A stretch of DNA of 64,000 nucleotides from Lichenostomus cassidix (Eukaryota; Chordata; Aves; Passeriformes; Meliphagidae). The DNA lies in contig CM039195.1 of assembly GCA_008360975.2 (NCBI GenBank), forward strand, positions 12,577,010-12,641,009, in the 5' to 3' direction. Shown piece after piece: positions 37,204 to 49,325 of the stretch; the first letter of the stretch is position 1; each line of letters begins with the position of its first letter. Under the pieces are notes generated by a model. That model did not search any database and was not told the origin of the DNA. It worked only from the letters and a program-made list of their open reading frames with translations. The position numbers and the translations under genes are program-made.

Positions 37204-37209
37204 AAGGTC
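37204..37209. repeat. Target-site duplication (left) of LTR family B copy 2
   Basis: AAGGTC, repeated exactly at 37473-37478. Confidence 0.8.
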
Positions 37210-37472
37210 TGTGGCTAGCACAGGTTTTTCCCATGAGAAGTTTTCTTGTGTTTTGTAAATAAAGATAAAGTTTGGATGTTGTTGGAACAGTGTCCCAGAA
37301 CTTGGGCAGTGCAGGCCTGGCCAATCAGGCCTGGGGGAAGGCTTCTGACCGACCAATCTGGGTGACTTTTGAGAACTCTATATATGTGATGAAATCAAAA
37401 CAATAAAGGTCATTCCTTCTTGCCACTGAGAACTGATGCATTCATTACTCTGCTAGCTGCTCAACAGCAACA
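37210..37472 (+). mobile_element. Solo LTR, family B copy 2 (263 bp)
   Basis: It begins TGTGGCTAGC and ends CAACAGCAACA, the same termini as copy 1 at 14963-15229, and is flanked by a perfect 6-bp repeat, AAGGTC, that differs from copy 1's. The order of signals is that of a retroviral LTR: two CCAAT boxes (37321-37325 and 37353-37357), a TATA box (TATATATG, 37379-37386), AATAAA at 37402-37407 and a short end region. Because each copy has its own duplication, they are independent insertions, not two ends of one provirus. An ERVK-like class is inferred from the 6-bp duplication. Confidence 0.9.
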
Positions 37473-37478
37473 AAGGTC
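37473..37478. repeat. Target-site duplication (right) of LTR family B copy 2
   Basis: AAGGTC, identical to 37204-37209. Confidence 0.8.
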
Positions 37479-40400
37479 CTCAAATCTAAATAGCTTTATT
37501 GTATGAGTAAACACAGATTTTAGAAATTAAAAGATGCTACCCTGGACTGACAGTAACTGCACAGATAAATACTAGAGCTGATTCGGGATTCTAGATTGGG
37601 GAAATCCTGTTGCATACAAATAACCTGAAACATTAAAATGTATGCTCCATCCACAGCGATCCAAAGGGAATCAGATCGAAGGGCTGAATATGTGTTTTCC
37701 AAATTAAAAATTCAAATCAGAACATGTAAAGTAGTTTAAAATAATAATTACATGAATCCCAATTAAGTAATACACAGTAATTACAATGAGTGCTGTTAGC
37801 AAATTCCAAGCAGGGTTTGGGTGCAAGGCAGAGCCACAAGCACAGCCCCAGGTGCACCCAAACTCCCACAGGAGGAGGAATCACAGGTGTGTGTTAGACA
37901 GCAGTGAAATCCTCTCTTCTCTGGGCTCTGTGATCCTCAGCCAACCAAAACCTCGCTGGTTTTGTGCTTTTTAGCTTTTATGTAAAGTGTTCTCAAGGAA
38001 TGAACAGGGCAGAATTCAGGAAACAATTTGTGACACAAATTGTAGAACAGGAGAATTCTGTATGCTCTGATCAGCAACAGGAAATTGGAGTTAGCTCTCC
38101 ATAAAGTTTAGCTTTTGCTTTCTAGTATCTGCACCAGGTGCTTCAGAGGAATATTTGAGGAATATTTGATGTCTTTATCTTCGTGTGGAAAGCTGGTTCA
38201 GGAAAGCTTTGGTTCAGGAACCAAAGTTTTACCTTTCATAAAAAAGCAAAAGAGAGAGAGCACGCTTTAGATTTAGCTATCTGTGCTTGAAAACTTGGCA
38301 GTCTGCAGCCAGAAAGCATGATTATATGTTAGGGAAACTGTCTCTGAAAACTTCTTATTGACAGAAATATTTATCTTGCAGTAGTGGCGATTTGAGGGAA
38401 TAATGCTTTTTTAGTTCTGTGCTGCATGCTAAGAGCACAACATGTGACACTAGAATATCCAGAAACCCCTGTATTCCATGTGCACCCATCATTTTATGCA
38501 GTATTTAGGAGCACATGTGATATCTAGACTCTAACAGTTTCCAGCTGTACTGGGAATAAAGGGTTCAGGATGATGTATCTGCCACTAAACCAAGTTCACC
38601 TCTGGCTGAATGCTCCTTCCCAGTGTTTCTCCTCCACACTCCCACAGTGATGTACCCAAACGCTGTGTTCTTCACTATTTGACACTATTTTTTCCTTTAA
38701 AGCTTTCCACTAAAATTAAAGGAAACTTCCTTTAATTTTGATGTGGATGGACTGACTTTACCCACACACAGCAGATTTCACTGAGTGTCTCAAATTGCAT
38801 TGTCCTTACAAATGCAGTGGAAGCCACATTGTAATTCTGATTTTACCACAAACACAAAATCATTTCCACCAAACAGATAAAGATGAGGCTTCCTTGAAAT
38901 GTCTCCAATGTGGTGGCACTTTATTTTCTATATAAAACAGTCTATTCTATATCCTAAAACCATGTTTGTAAATAATCTTTCCCCATCATAATGCTTTTCA
39001 GATATCTGATTCCAAAGTGCTTTCACTCAGGGCCTGAGACTACAAATGTGCCACAAATGCAGGGTGCAAATGAAAAATCTGCTGGGAGAGCTGCAGCCAA
39101 ATTCCAATAGGAACAAAGCCTTGGAAGAGACTTTGTTCATGTGGTGGAATGTGCATCCATTCAGCCTCACATGTCTGCTCTCTCTCTCTTTTACAGAGCC
39201 AAGAAATGTTTTCTGAAAACTTTTCCTTTCTTTTTCCATCCAAATTTCAATCGTTTCCACCCTCCTAGAAATCTGTTGGGAACTCAAAATGCCATTGTTC
39301 TAAGTTTCAAAGGCTGCCTAAGAAGAATAATGACAGAAGAGAAAAAAGTGAGAACTTTTATCCCAGTTTCTTGTGGGTTTGGATCACAAACTGTCTGCTG
39401 CCATTCTCCAGGCACATGCCCAAATAAACAAGTGAAAAGTCCCAGAATGACTTTAGGATGCGCTGAACATTCAATTCCTGTGCTGGTTAGCAGGACAAAC
39501 AGTCAGCATGTGCTGTGGAAATCAGGACACAAGCTCTGAAAGGCAGATTTTTGACAGCATGGAGGAATGGAAGTTCCAAACATGGCATGAATGGCTGTGG
39601 GGATGGTTCAAACTAGATGGAATTTTTTTCATTAAAAATTCAGAATCCTGGTTCTCCCTTTTTTTTTCTCCTTTTGACAAAACCTCCTTGGTCAGTGAGA
39701 GGAATTTGCTTTTTTATGAACTCTGCCCATATCTTGGCATGGGCCAAAAGGGGCAAGAAATCCTCACAAATTCCTGACTACATAGCCCAAATCACTACCA
39801 ACATCAAGCTAATACCTTCACAGATTTTCAATAAACGCTCAAAGCATACTGCAGAAAAAATTTTCAAGGTGGAGCGGGGGGGAAACCCCCTAAAACATGT
39901 CTGATTTCCATTTCCACAATTAACACCCATTTTAAAAGTCAGAGCCTCCACAGCCATGCAGCCCTGAAGAGCTCAAGGGTCTGTGGTTCAACTGAATCAT
40001 CTGACTTTCAAGCAGAGGACATCTATTTTAGTTCATCAGACTTTCTAAAATTAACTGAGGTTCACGGCTTGGTAAAAAATACATACTGAAAGGAGCCCTC
40101 TAAATCTGGATTGCATGCTGATAATTAAAGTTCCATATTCTGAAGGCTTTTCTCAGGGTTTTTTTGCCTCTTTCCAGTAAAATCATAGAAAATGGAAAAC
40201 GAACATTAAGAACAAGCTGACTTCCCCAGTTCTCAGAAGCACTAAAGGATTGAACAAAGCACGCAATGTCATGGTCAAAAAGGTGCAGCAGGATCTATTT
40301 TTGTCTTAAAGAAAAATAAGCTGTTAACAACAGAAATACATTTTGCCTTACAAAAAAGCACCCTTTTGTCATATTATTATTGTCTATTATTTGCTGAGAT

Positions 40401-40540
40401 CAGGGAGGGCTCTCAAGATTCTTTGAATATAAATGACTCCTCAAGACTCCCCACTTGGAAAGAAGTGGCTTTCCTTCATCCTTTCAGAATGATACACAAT
40501 CCACCTGCTTCAATCTAACAGCTAAATCACAGGGACTGCT
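37479..40540. other. Unannotated non-coding stretch
   Basis: AT-rich single-copy DNA. A long pyrimidine tract followed by ACAG ends at 39196 on the plus strand, followed by an open frame of about 110 codons. The translation resembles no family I know. No transposon recognised. Confidence 0.4.
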
Positions 40541-40621
40541 TTTTTCTTTTTGCTTTTTGGGTTTTTTTCTTCCTTCCTCCTTCCCTCTGTGTGTGTGCAT
40601 GTGGTATCTGTGTGTGTGTGG
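40541..40621. repeat. Pyrimidine-rich tract and interrupted (GT)n
   Basis: A T/C-rich stretch from 40541 to 40587 runs into two short GT runs (40588-40597 and 40609-40620) separated by GCATGTGGTATC. Ordinary low-complexity DNA. Confidence 0.75.
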
Positions 40622-43600
40622 GCATTTTTTAACACATCAGACTTCATAATTAAACTAATTTCTCTTGACACATAGTCTCGCTTGTCCTTAAAATCCTTAA
40701 ATCACTTACACCTTGTTAGCTCTCCCTCAGGCATGTGCAATATCAGAGGCTCAACCAGAGCACAGTTTTCAGCTATTTCTTGCACTGCAGGCTGAGGACA
40801 GAATTGCAGCAGCCTTGTTGAGGGTGAGACTAAGGGGCAATGATTGGGGAAATGTCTCATAACAATTAACATTTCCCCAGAGCCCTAACTGCAGCCAGGC
40901 CTGGGGCCTTAGCCCACAGCAGTGACTCCATGGAGCCATTCACCCGCTTCCCATCACAATCCCAACACTCAACCCCTCCAGAGTTCTCTTCTGCTGAAAA
41001 TTCCCACCAGTGGTGTTTCCTCCTGCCTGCCACTCCCAGCTCAGGAAATCCTCCTCCTCTCCACAGCTGCCCTGACAAAACCCACATTCTGCTGCTGGTG
41101 CTCAGCAGAGCCTTGGCCAGGCTGTTTCACCCTCACTGCCCAGGAGCTCTCCAGGCTCAGCTCTGACTGCTCTGGCTTCTGGCATTTATCAGAGATCCAT
41201 CACTGTCCCACTCCTCTATTGCATCAGGAAATACTAACATTTTCCAGATGTGGGAAGGTTTGTGTCCCACAGAGGAACAGTATCAGCTGTTTTAACTTCA
41301 CCACAGAACTACAGATTTTCACCACCCTCTTTAATTCATAAACTGCATAAATTTCAAAGATTCCCCCCCAATAAACTACTACAGCTAAATTCTATTTGTG
41401 CCCATAGTTGAGTTATTGCTTCTTTCCTATTTTCAGTTCTTTCAACAACACAGCTTAAGATGGTCCTGTCAAGGTGTTTTCCATTTATTTCAAGAATCTG
41501 ATTACTACAGCATGTGGTTTGATTTTCCACTAAAGCTCTTTACGGGGTATATAAGCTTTATAATTAAAGTTAATAAAGGTACATCAATAGTGAAGTTAGA
41601 AATGGAGGAGGAGAATACCAAAACAGGCACAAAAAAGGACAGAAAAATACCACCAAAAGTATTATTTTCCAAATTTCAACAACTCCACAAATCCATCCAT
41701 CCATCCATCCACTATGGGGTCAATATTATGTCCATCTCTCACAATTTTAACTGAGAGAGATTTTGCCTCAAGAATCTTAGGTTACAGATTCTTCTCTGTG
41801 CTAAAGAAATCAATCCCATATACCTTTTACAGCTTCCTGAAAGATCCTGAAGTATATATTTATGTCTGATTTGTTTTGGTCTTTGGGTTTATATTGTATA
41901 GAAAATTGTAGCATAATAAAAGTTATTGATTTTATCTATACAATTTATGTACAGTGGGATACAAAAAATAAATGTACATAATTTATGAATTTATTCAGGC
42001 AGAAGGTTCAAAAACAAAGATGCAAACACAGAAAAAAATATTTCTATCAGTCTACACTACTTCATTTAGACATTTATATGAGAAATAACATTCATGGGGC
42101 AAGTGGAAGTAGCATTTATGTGCAGTATTATGAGCCACAGTCCCTTTAAATCCTGTAGTTCCACACTCATTAAACCACTGCTCAGAGGAGCCCTGCTGAT
42201 AAAATACGATGTGGTCCTTTTAGAGCAATATCATTACCTGATGATGGTGAAAGAACCTTATTTTTCAAAGGGAGAGGGAAAGTGAGATGTATTAGCTGGG
42301 ACTGCACGAGGCAGTGTGGGAAAGGGGAATGAGCACAGCCAGGTGGGATCTCAGAAATATGAATTACACAGGGGCAATCCTGATGTGGAATTTTCAGGTG
42401 TTTACTGCAAAAAGCTCCCAAAACCTAGAAACATTACTTTGCTCCCTATTTCAAGAGGTATTTATGCCTCAGCAGCCCACAGAAAATGTGGCTGTTGGTC
42501 ACCAGGGGTCACCATGACAGTCTTGGACTCTAACCCTTCTGGACTGTCAAAACTAGCAATTCAATTTCACTTTCCAATATTTTCCAAATGTGATGAGACT
42601 CCTGCTGCTCCTACTGCCACTAATTTCATAGTTCCTAGCTGCTGGCTCAGTGTGCTCTACACCATTCCCCAAATTCACACAGGATAATCCCCAGAGCTCT
42701 CAGCAGCCATGATAAACCAAAAACATGCACAGAAAAGTAATGTTTCCTACTTTTGTGCACCAAAACCTGTTGCTGCTGCTGCTGTAATTTGTATTTATGC
42801 TACTTTATCCCATGGTGCTGACAGGACTGCAAGAGCCCAGCACTGCTTTGCTATTTCATTTTGGAGAAATGATTCTGAGAGATTTGGTGCCTTATTATGG
42901 CTTCATTAGAGAGGAACAAAAAGACATATAACTATCTAAGAGCCTATGGGGCTTTCCTAGCATGGAGATTGCTGGAATAGAAATGTTTGAAAGTACTCCT
43001 AAAATGGCCATGAGCAGCCCCAAATTCCCTTTATGGAGAATAAACTCAAGATACTTTTTTCATTATTTTCATCCTATAGGAATAATGCAAACCAGGTGCA
43101 AGAGAATAAAGAGTTCAGACTCAGATTAATAAAGTCATAAATCAAATTCTAAACTAAATACCCACTTCCATCTAAATGCTGTTAAATTCCAGTGCTTGTT
43201 GAAGTGTAATTCTTCTCATTTGTGGTTTTTTTCTCCCCCATGGAGGCTCCATTTAGCACTGAGAGCCCATGGAAATGCAGGATGGTGCTGGAGCAGCTCT
43301 GTGAGGCTGAGCTCAGCCAGGTGAGCCAGGATTCCCTGGAAATGTGGGGATGCACTTTTGGAAGTGTGCAGCTGCACTTTTCCTAGGGTGCACTGAGCAA
43401 GGATGTGCACCTTCATGGTGTGGTTTCCATACGGATTTAATGATGTTGAGAATTGTGAAATATCTGCCCTTATACAAGGATATCATGATGGCTTTACACC
43501 TGTCCTTCTCACAGTTGCTGCCCAGGCCAATAAGCTGTGCATTATTCATAAATTATGTTTTAGGCAACAAAACCTGATCTGCAAAGGCAACAAGGAGATG

Positions 43601-46600
43601 GTGGTGCTCTGAATCCTTCTCATCAATCCACACCCTGTTTCTTCCCCACCCTGCTGCTCCTGTGACCAGCACCTCACTGTACCCTCATTTTCACACCTAA
43701 CTCCCTTCATTCCCTCATTTTTTGGATGAAATCAGCAGTGTGGCTGTTTCTGCAGCAGCCTCTGGGAAGGTGATGCAGCTGTGGGCATTTGGCCAGGCTC
43801 TTGTGAATATAAAGAATTCCTCCAATTATTTTACCCTCAAACCTGGTGAACCTCTTGTCTCTTCAGGCTCCAGAAAGTAACAAATGGCAAACAGGAAAGT
43901 TAAACATCCAGAATTGCTGGAAATTTCTGATCCTTCTAAGCCATTCTTGCATGAAAAGTATTCACCATGAACCTTTCCCAAGCGTGCTCCAGCACAGAGC
44001 TGCAGTGCTCCAACAGCAAGGACAGCAGGAGCTCAAATGCTCTGGTTATCTGCAGCAGCAGTGCAGGAACAACATCAAAGCAATACATGAAATGGCAATT
44101 TTTAAAACACACTGAAGGAGGCTGAGCCATTACAGCCTGGAAGAGAAGTTCATTACACTTACATGTGCACTTACAAGGTTTATGAGTCTCCAGGCCTGAG
44201 TAAATAAGCCAACACTAAATAAAAGGAAGCAGTCAGAAAGCTGTCATTATGATCTACTACAAATTTCAACCTTATTTAGATTTACCCTCTCCTCATACCT
44301 CGATTCAATTCCAAAGAGTCCAAATCCTTCTATAACCTTGTCTTCCATAATGGAATAAATCAACATGCAGGATTTAACTGAGGGGAAAAAACCCAAACTG
44401 AATATGATATAAGGATATAGAAAGGAATGATATAGAAAAGATCCACTTCTGGTTATACATTTAAATGTACAGTCACCAAAGCATTATGATCATTTTGAAA
44501 TAAGAAACAAAACAATACTGTTAACTCTAATACAGGGGCAGGCACAGCATGTGTTTGGCCATTGTTAGAGGGATGCTTAATTTGATCCCAGATTCCACAT
44601 AATTCCTGTGAAAGACTTTCTGCTGTTGGGGTTTTTAAAGTTAAACTATCAGCCTTTGCTTTAATGAATATGTAAAGTCTAACCAGAGAATATCCTTGTG
44701 CTGAAAAGAAGTTTTGATTCTCTTTTTTTTTTCCCTACATATTTTAAAACATTTCAAAGTATTATTGTTGAAGTTGCACAGACCCCAGGGCTGATCAGAG
44801 GCTGCAAACAAGCCAAAGGAAAGCTCTGCAAATAAGTCAAGCCAAGAGAAATCCTTTCTGCTTGCCTTGGCCAGGAGGAAATTCTAAGTACTCAGGTATG
44901 TCATGGATCAAAAACCAACAGGCCACTGAAACCCCAAACCACGAGAGAAAAAAAACCTCCTTAGCTGAAAGCAGGAATCTCACAGTACATATGGCAGAAT
45001 GAGAGGCCCTTCCTAATGTGCATTAAAAAATTAAGTTTCTGAGACAGTACATTGGCAGCAGCCATTTACTTTATCTGTACATTTGGGAGCACATCGAGGA
45101 GCAGCTTTTCAATCTGAAGGATCAAATCTGACACAATTCATCAGACAATAACAGTGAAATCAAAAAGACAGTAACTGCAAAATGTAATCCTCCCCTGAAA
45201 TTCTCCTCAGCTCACCATCTGCTTCCATTCTCTTACATCCCACTGGGGACTCACTGTCTTGCAACATCTCCTGTGGGTGGAATTGCCACAGCTGGAGCAG
45301 GCATGGCTGCTGGCTGTGCTGCAGGAGCCAGGCAGGCTTTGGGGACACAAAACACAGCCTGAGCCTTCCCCCTGCACAGGGACACAGCAGTATCCCCCAA
45401 GGAGCAGGGAACCCCAACCCAACCCACCACAGCACAGCTTGTGCTCTCAGCCAGCTTCTCCTCAAGTGCAAACATCAGCACTGAGCCACAGAGATGGAAA
45501 ATTTACAAGCATTTCACTGCAGAGGTTATTTCCTCAGAATGCCCTCAGACATAAGCAGTGCCTGCCGTTGTCAGAACTGTTTTGCTGACACAGAAATGCA
45601 TTGTTGGTGCCTGAGACGTGGATGGAACCAGTGTGACAGGAATTTCTTTGAAGGAAAGTGCTCCGAGCCATCTGGGAAGAACAGCAGCCAAGCAGAGCTG
45701 ACTGAAATGCTATTTTCAGGCTTCCACAACTCCTCTAAACTCAAATGGTGGAAATTCTATTTTAAAAGATATATAATCCCTACAGCATCGAGAGAACAGG
45801 GAATGCTGAGAGCTATCAATTATCCACCAGAGTTTAGGACATTGCTGGCAGTTCAAATGCATTATCAAAGGTTATTCTTTATATATTGACTTACCCCTAC
45901 CTACACTTATTGTTGTGTGATGTATGCCATACACCTCCCAGCTCTGAGAGCTTGGGGGGAAAAAGAATCTGTGTTTTCCCATTAATTTGTTCCTGATTCT
46001 CTCAGATTCAAAGTGTATGTTCTTTAAATGGGACCATATCTGGTGTAAGTGACCATTTCTGCTCCCAAGGAGAGTCTCATCAGCAATAAAGGAACAAAGC
46101 TGAAGCCGTTTAACTTATTCATCTGAGTTTCAACTGCAGCTGAGTTCAGTGTGGCAGAAACACAAATCCTGAATACCCCAACCACCTTGATGCACTTGAA
46201 TCAAGTTCAGCTGTGAGCAGGAAATCTGAATCACACCCAGGTGAAGAACAAAAGGGGTTTACAAGTAAAAATTCTTATTTAGTGCACTCAATGTTTACTG
46301 CAATAACTATCAGACAAGGTGCTCCACCCAGGAAGAGCACAAGTGTTGGCCTGGTGAGGCTGAGATCCTTTGCTCCACTGCACCTTTTTGGCAGAACTGA
46401 TCCTCCTTAGCTGCAGCCCAGCCAGGCACACAGCTGTGTTCTCACCTTGTCATCCCAGCAGCCCCAGGGACACCAGGTGACCAAATCCCATTGGAAAAGT
46501 CCAATCTGCGTGGAGCAGTTTTTCCTGTTAAACCACAACAACTCCTGCCACTGTTGGCAAATGTTTGCTGGAGGTTTGCTGTGTGTCATGAGCTGCCTCC

Positions 46601-48542
46601 AGTGGTTCTTGCCTGCTGAAACATGAAGCAGGATGTGGAATAACCCTGCCCATCACATTGCCTCCAAATCCTCAAATGATTTTTCAGTCAACAACATATT
46701 TTAAATTCTATTAGGAGAAACATTACTTCATACCTTGCAAACAGCAAATAAACAAATGTCAGCAAGCATATATTATATACCACAGAAGAGTCTTCAAGGA
46801 ATTAACAAAAAAGGAATTCACCTAAAATTTCCCAATTTTTTGCCTGGTCAAGTTTTTTTATTATTACTTAGGTGAACTCTCATGATCACACATTATACAT
46901 TAATAAGTTTCAAGCCAGGCAAGGGAAAGCAATTCGTGTTACTATTCATATTTTAAAATATATTATGTGTTAAGATTCATTTGGTCTTTTACTGAAATGC
47001 CAGAACATCCAAATGCTGAAATGCTTGCACCTCATTTTTGTAAAAGGTCATGTTGATTTTTCATGATGAAAAGTTCATACCTTCCCACTTAGCAAAAATG
47101 GGAAATACAACAAAACCAAAATATGCTTAATGAGAAACTTCTGATGCACTGAATTCATTTTGTCTCAGACTGGGTAAACGAAAGCAGAAAACAAACAGTT
47201 CTTTACAACAGCTGGCAAGGATCTTAACATGCAAGAACAACAGGAAACTCCTGAAACCTTTACAAATCCATTTGAAAACCCCTCCATCAGATTCATTTCA
47301 GTTTCTTGAAGTCTGGAAGCCTCCAGGGATTTTGGACCCATTAAAAGCCTGTGACAACGCATCAGTTTAGACACATTTGGAATGAACATAGATTCCTTTT
47401 TTTTTCTCCCACTATTTGTTCTACTCTAAGGTCTCTCTTTAATTTCTTACTGAGTGATGAACATACATCTATTGAGCCTTTCAATGTCTGATAGGATATT
47501 ACCTTTCTTACTTTGCAATGCAAATGCAATAAAACATTAGAGATGTTCTAAATAGACTGTTCTAAATACAAGAATGTTTCTATTACCTGTTAGTTTTCTG
47601 ACAAATTATTTCTCTGAAATTATTATTCTGCTTGTGTGATGCAAAGCATGATTATATGAAATTAATTGGAAAATTATGTTCCTCATTTTGCACATTTTCA
47701 GTATTTTATTTTCTTCATAAATTTTTGAAAGCTGTGGTGCTTTGGGAAACCGTTTAAGCAGTGGAACACCTCGTGAGCAGCAGCTTTCCCCATTCACATT
47801 CAGGAGCAGTTCTTTGAGGAGAGCCATTACCTGAATGACTTGCCTTGGTTTTAGAAAATCTATTTGAACCTGAGAACAAACTCACTACTCAGAATTTTAA
47901 AATATCCTGGCACAACGGGGTTTTTTTTGTATTTCAAATTGCAATATGCTGTGGGTTTTCCTCTCCCTCTTCCCACTGCTGCTGTGCTGTAAATCAATGA
48001 AATGTTTGGCTCCCAGCACCACCCTGCAAACAGGTTTGGTAAAGACCACAGCCACTGTCCTGAGATGCTTGTGGTGCTCAGGACCAGGAATGGGGAAAAG
48101 TCTGGAACGTGGAATATGTGGAATGTCAGATATCACTGGGAGCCACCCAGAAAGGATCACAGCTCTGGCAGCACAAACCTCTGGGACACACTGGGATTGT
48201 ACCTGGGAATTCCAGCACCTGAGGGCAGAAAGGTTCCTGGATCTGTCATGGCACTGCAGATTCTCAGGGGATTGGAATGGAGTTGTTTCTAACCCTGCTT
48301 TATCATCCTTCCCCTGCAGAATTCTGGCACCACCTCATTAGCCCATGCAAATTGCTGTGTTAATTACCCAAGCTCTCCTGAGGGTCCCCAGGTCAGGCCA
48401 GCACTGCCTGCTCTGCCCACCTGCATTTTGGGAGTCTCTATACATTCCCTGCCCCTTGAAGGCTGCAAACCACTGAAGACATCAGGTTGTTGTGGGCTGT
48501 GACACTGTTCTCCAGTGCCATTGTTCACTTGTGTCACGGTCT
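40622..48542. other. Unannotated non-coding stretch, about 7.9 kb
   Basis: No gene is recognisable. It includes a (TCCA)n microsatellite at 41692-41710. GC-richer patches at 40.86-41.17 and 45.2-45.5 kb produce overlapping open frames on both strands without known domains. The rest is AT-rich single-copy DNA. Confidence 0.4.
41692..41710. repeat. (TCCA)n microsatellite
   Basis: Between four and five perfect TCCA units. Confidence 0.85.
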
Positions 48543-48897
48543 TGTGGAGCAGAACAACCTTACAGTGAGGGCCTTGCTGCCCTTGTGAAATCCCTGCTCA
48601 CTTCTGTTCCTCTGGCTAACTAGAAAAGCATTCTGGGAATGACTCAGCTGAACTAGAGGTGAAGAACAAGTTACATAATTGTAAAACAATGATTAGAACC
48701 AATAAATGCTCACACTGTGGGGCTGTGGTTGGTCACACCTGATGTTCCTATCTGGTCTGTGGTGTTGGTTAAACACATTTGTTGTGCCTCACAAGGATGG
48801 AAACTCATAACAAACTGACAGCTTAAGAACCCTGGATTTTGGCAATAAAGTGTTTTTCCCATACCATGGTGGAGATCATGTGTTTAACGCCTCAACA
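48543..48897 (+). mobile_element. Solo LTR, family A copy 2
   Basis: This is near-identical to 14265-14613 over its whole length and in the same orientation, with the differences mostly single substitutions. It begins TGTGGAGCAG and carries AATAAA at 48844-48849. Near the 3' end it differs by a small block around 'tgtttttcccat', and it ends near CTCAACA at 48897. No internal retroviral sequence adjoins either copy, and the 34 kb between them contains no retroviral genes, so these are two separate insertions. Confidence 0.65.
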
Positions 48898-49254
48898 CCA
48901 GACATTTCCCTGCTATGATTGCCAATAATTGGCTTTTAATGAGCTGTTGATGCCACCAAAAGGCTCCTGTAGATCTGAGGGCTCAAGAAGTGCTCTTACA
49001 CTCAGCTAGGGGCAGGTGAGCTACCCCAGACCAGCCCTGTGTCAACACCCTCTGTCCCTGGGCCTGGTCTTACAAGAGACCTTTTCACAACTTCTTTCCC
49101 ACTTGCACTAATAAAAACAAAGCCCATCTTCTTCACTCATTTCCCCCCTGTAATTCACCTTGGCTGCAATGCCCTTCCCAGTTAATAAAACTGAGGCTGC
49201 AGATGTGTTATGACTGCAGCCACATCATCTTACTGTCATCTCTTATCTTAGGTT
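48898..49254. other. Unannotated, contains a 13-bp palindrome
   Basis: GCCAATAATTGGC at 48921-48933 is perfectly palindromic and contains two facing CCAAT boxes. Nothing else recognised. Confidence 0.35.
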
Positions 49255-49325
49255 TAGATCATAAGCTTTATGAGGCAACGTCTGTGGGTTTGGGCTGATT
49301 TTACACAGTGCCTGGTGCACAGCCT
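49255..49325 (+). mobile_element. Ancient L2/MIR-type 3'-end remnant
   Basis: The order 'gatcataagctttatgaggc' followed about 40 bp later by 'cagtgcctggtgcacag' matches the conserved 3' end shared by L2 LINEs and MIR SINEs (GTAAGCTCC.TGAGGGC … CAGTGCCTGGCACATAG). The fragment is short and strongly diverged. These families predate the bird-mammal split. Confidence rests on two separated motifs in the right order and spacing. Confidence 0.55.

Noticed and set aside
14265..48897. The two family-A LTRs as the ends of one provirus
   Set aside because: They are 34 kb apart, too far for a retrovirus. The interval has no retroviral genes and contains unrelated repeats.
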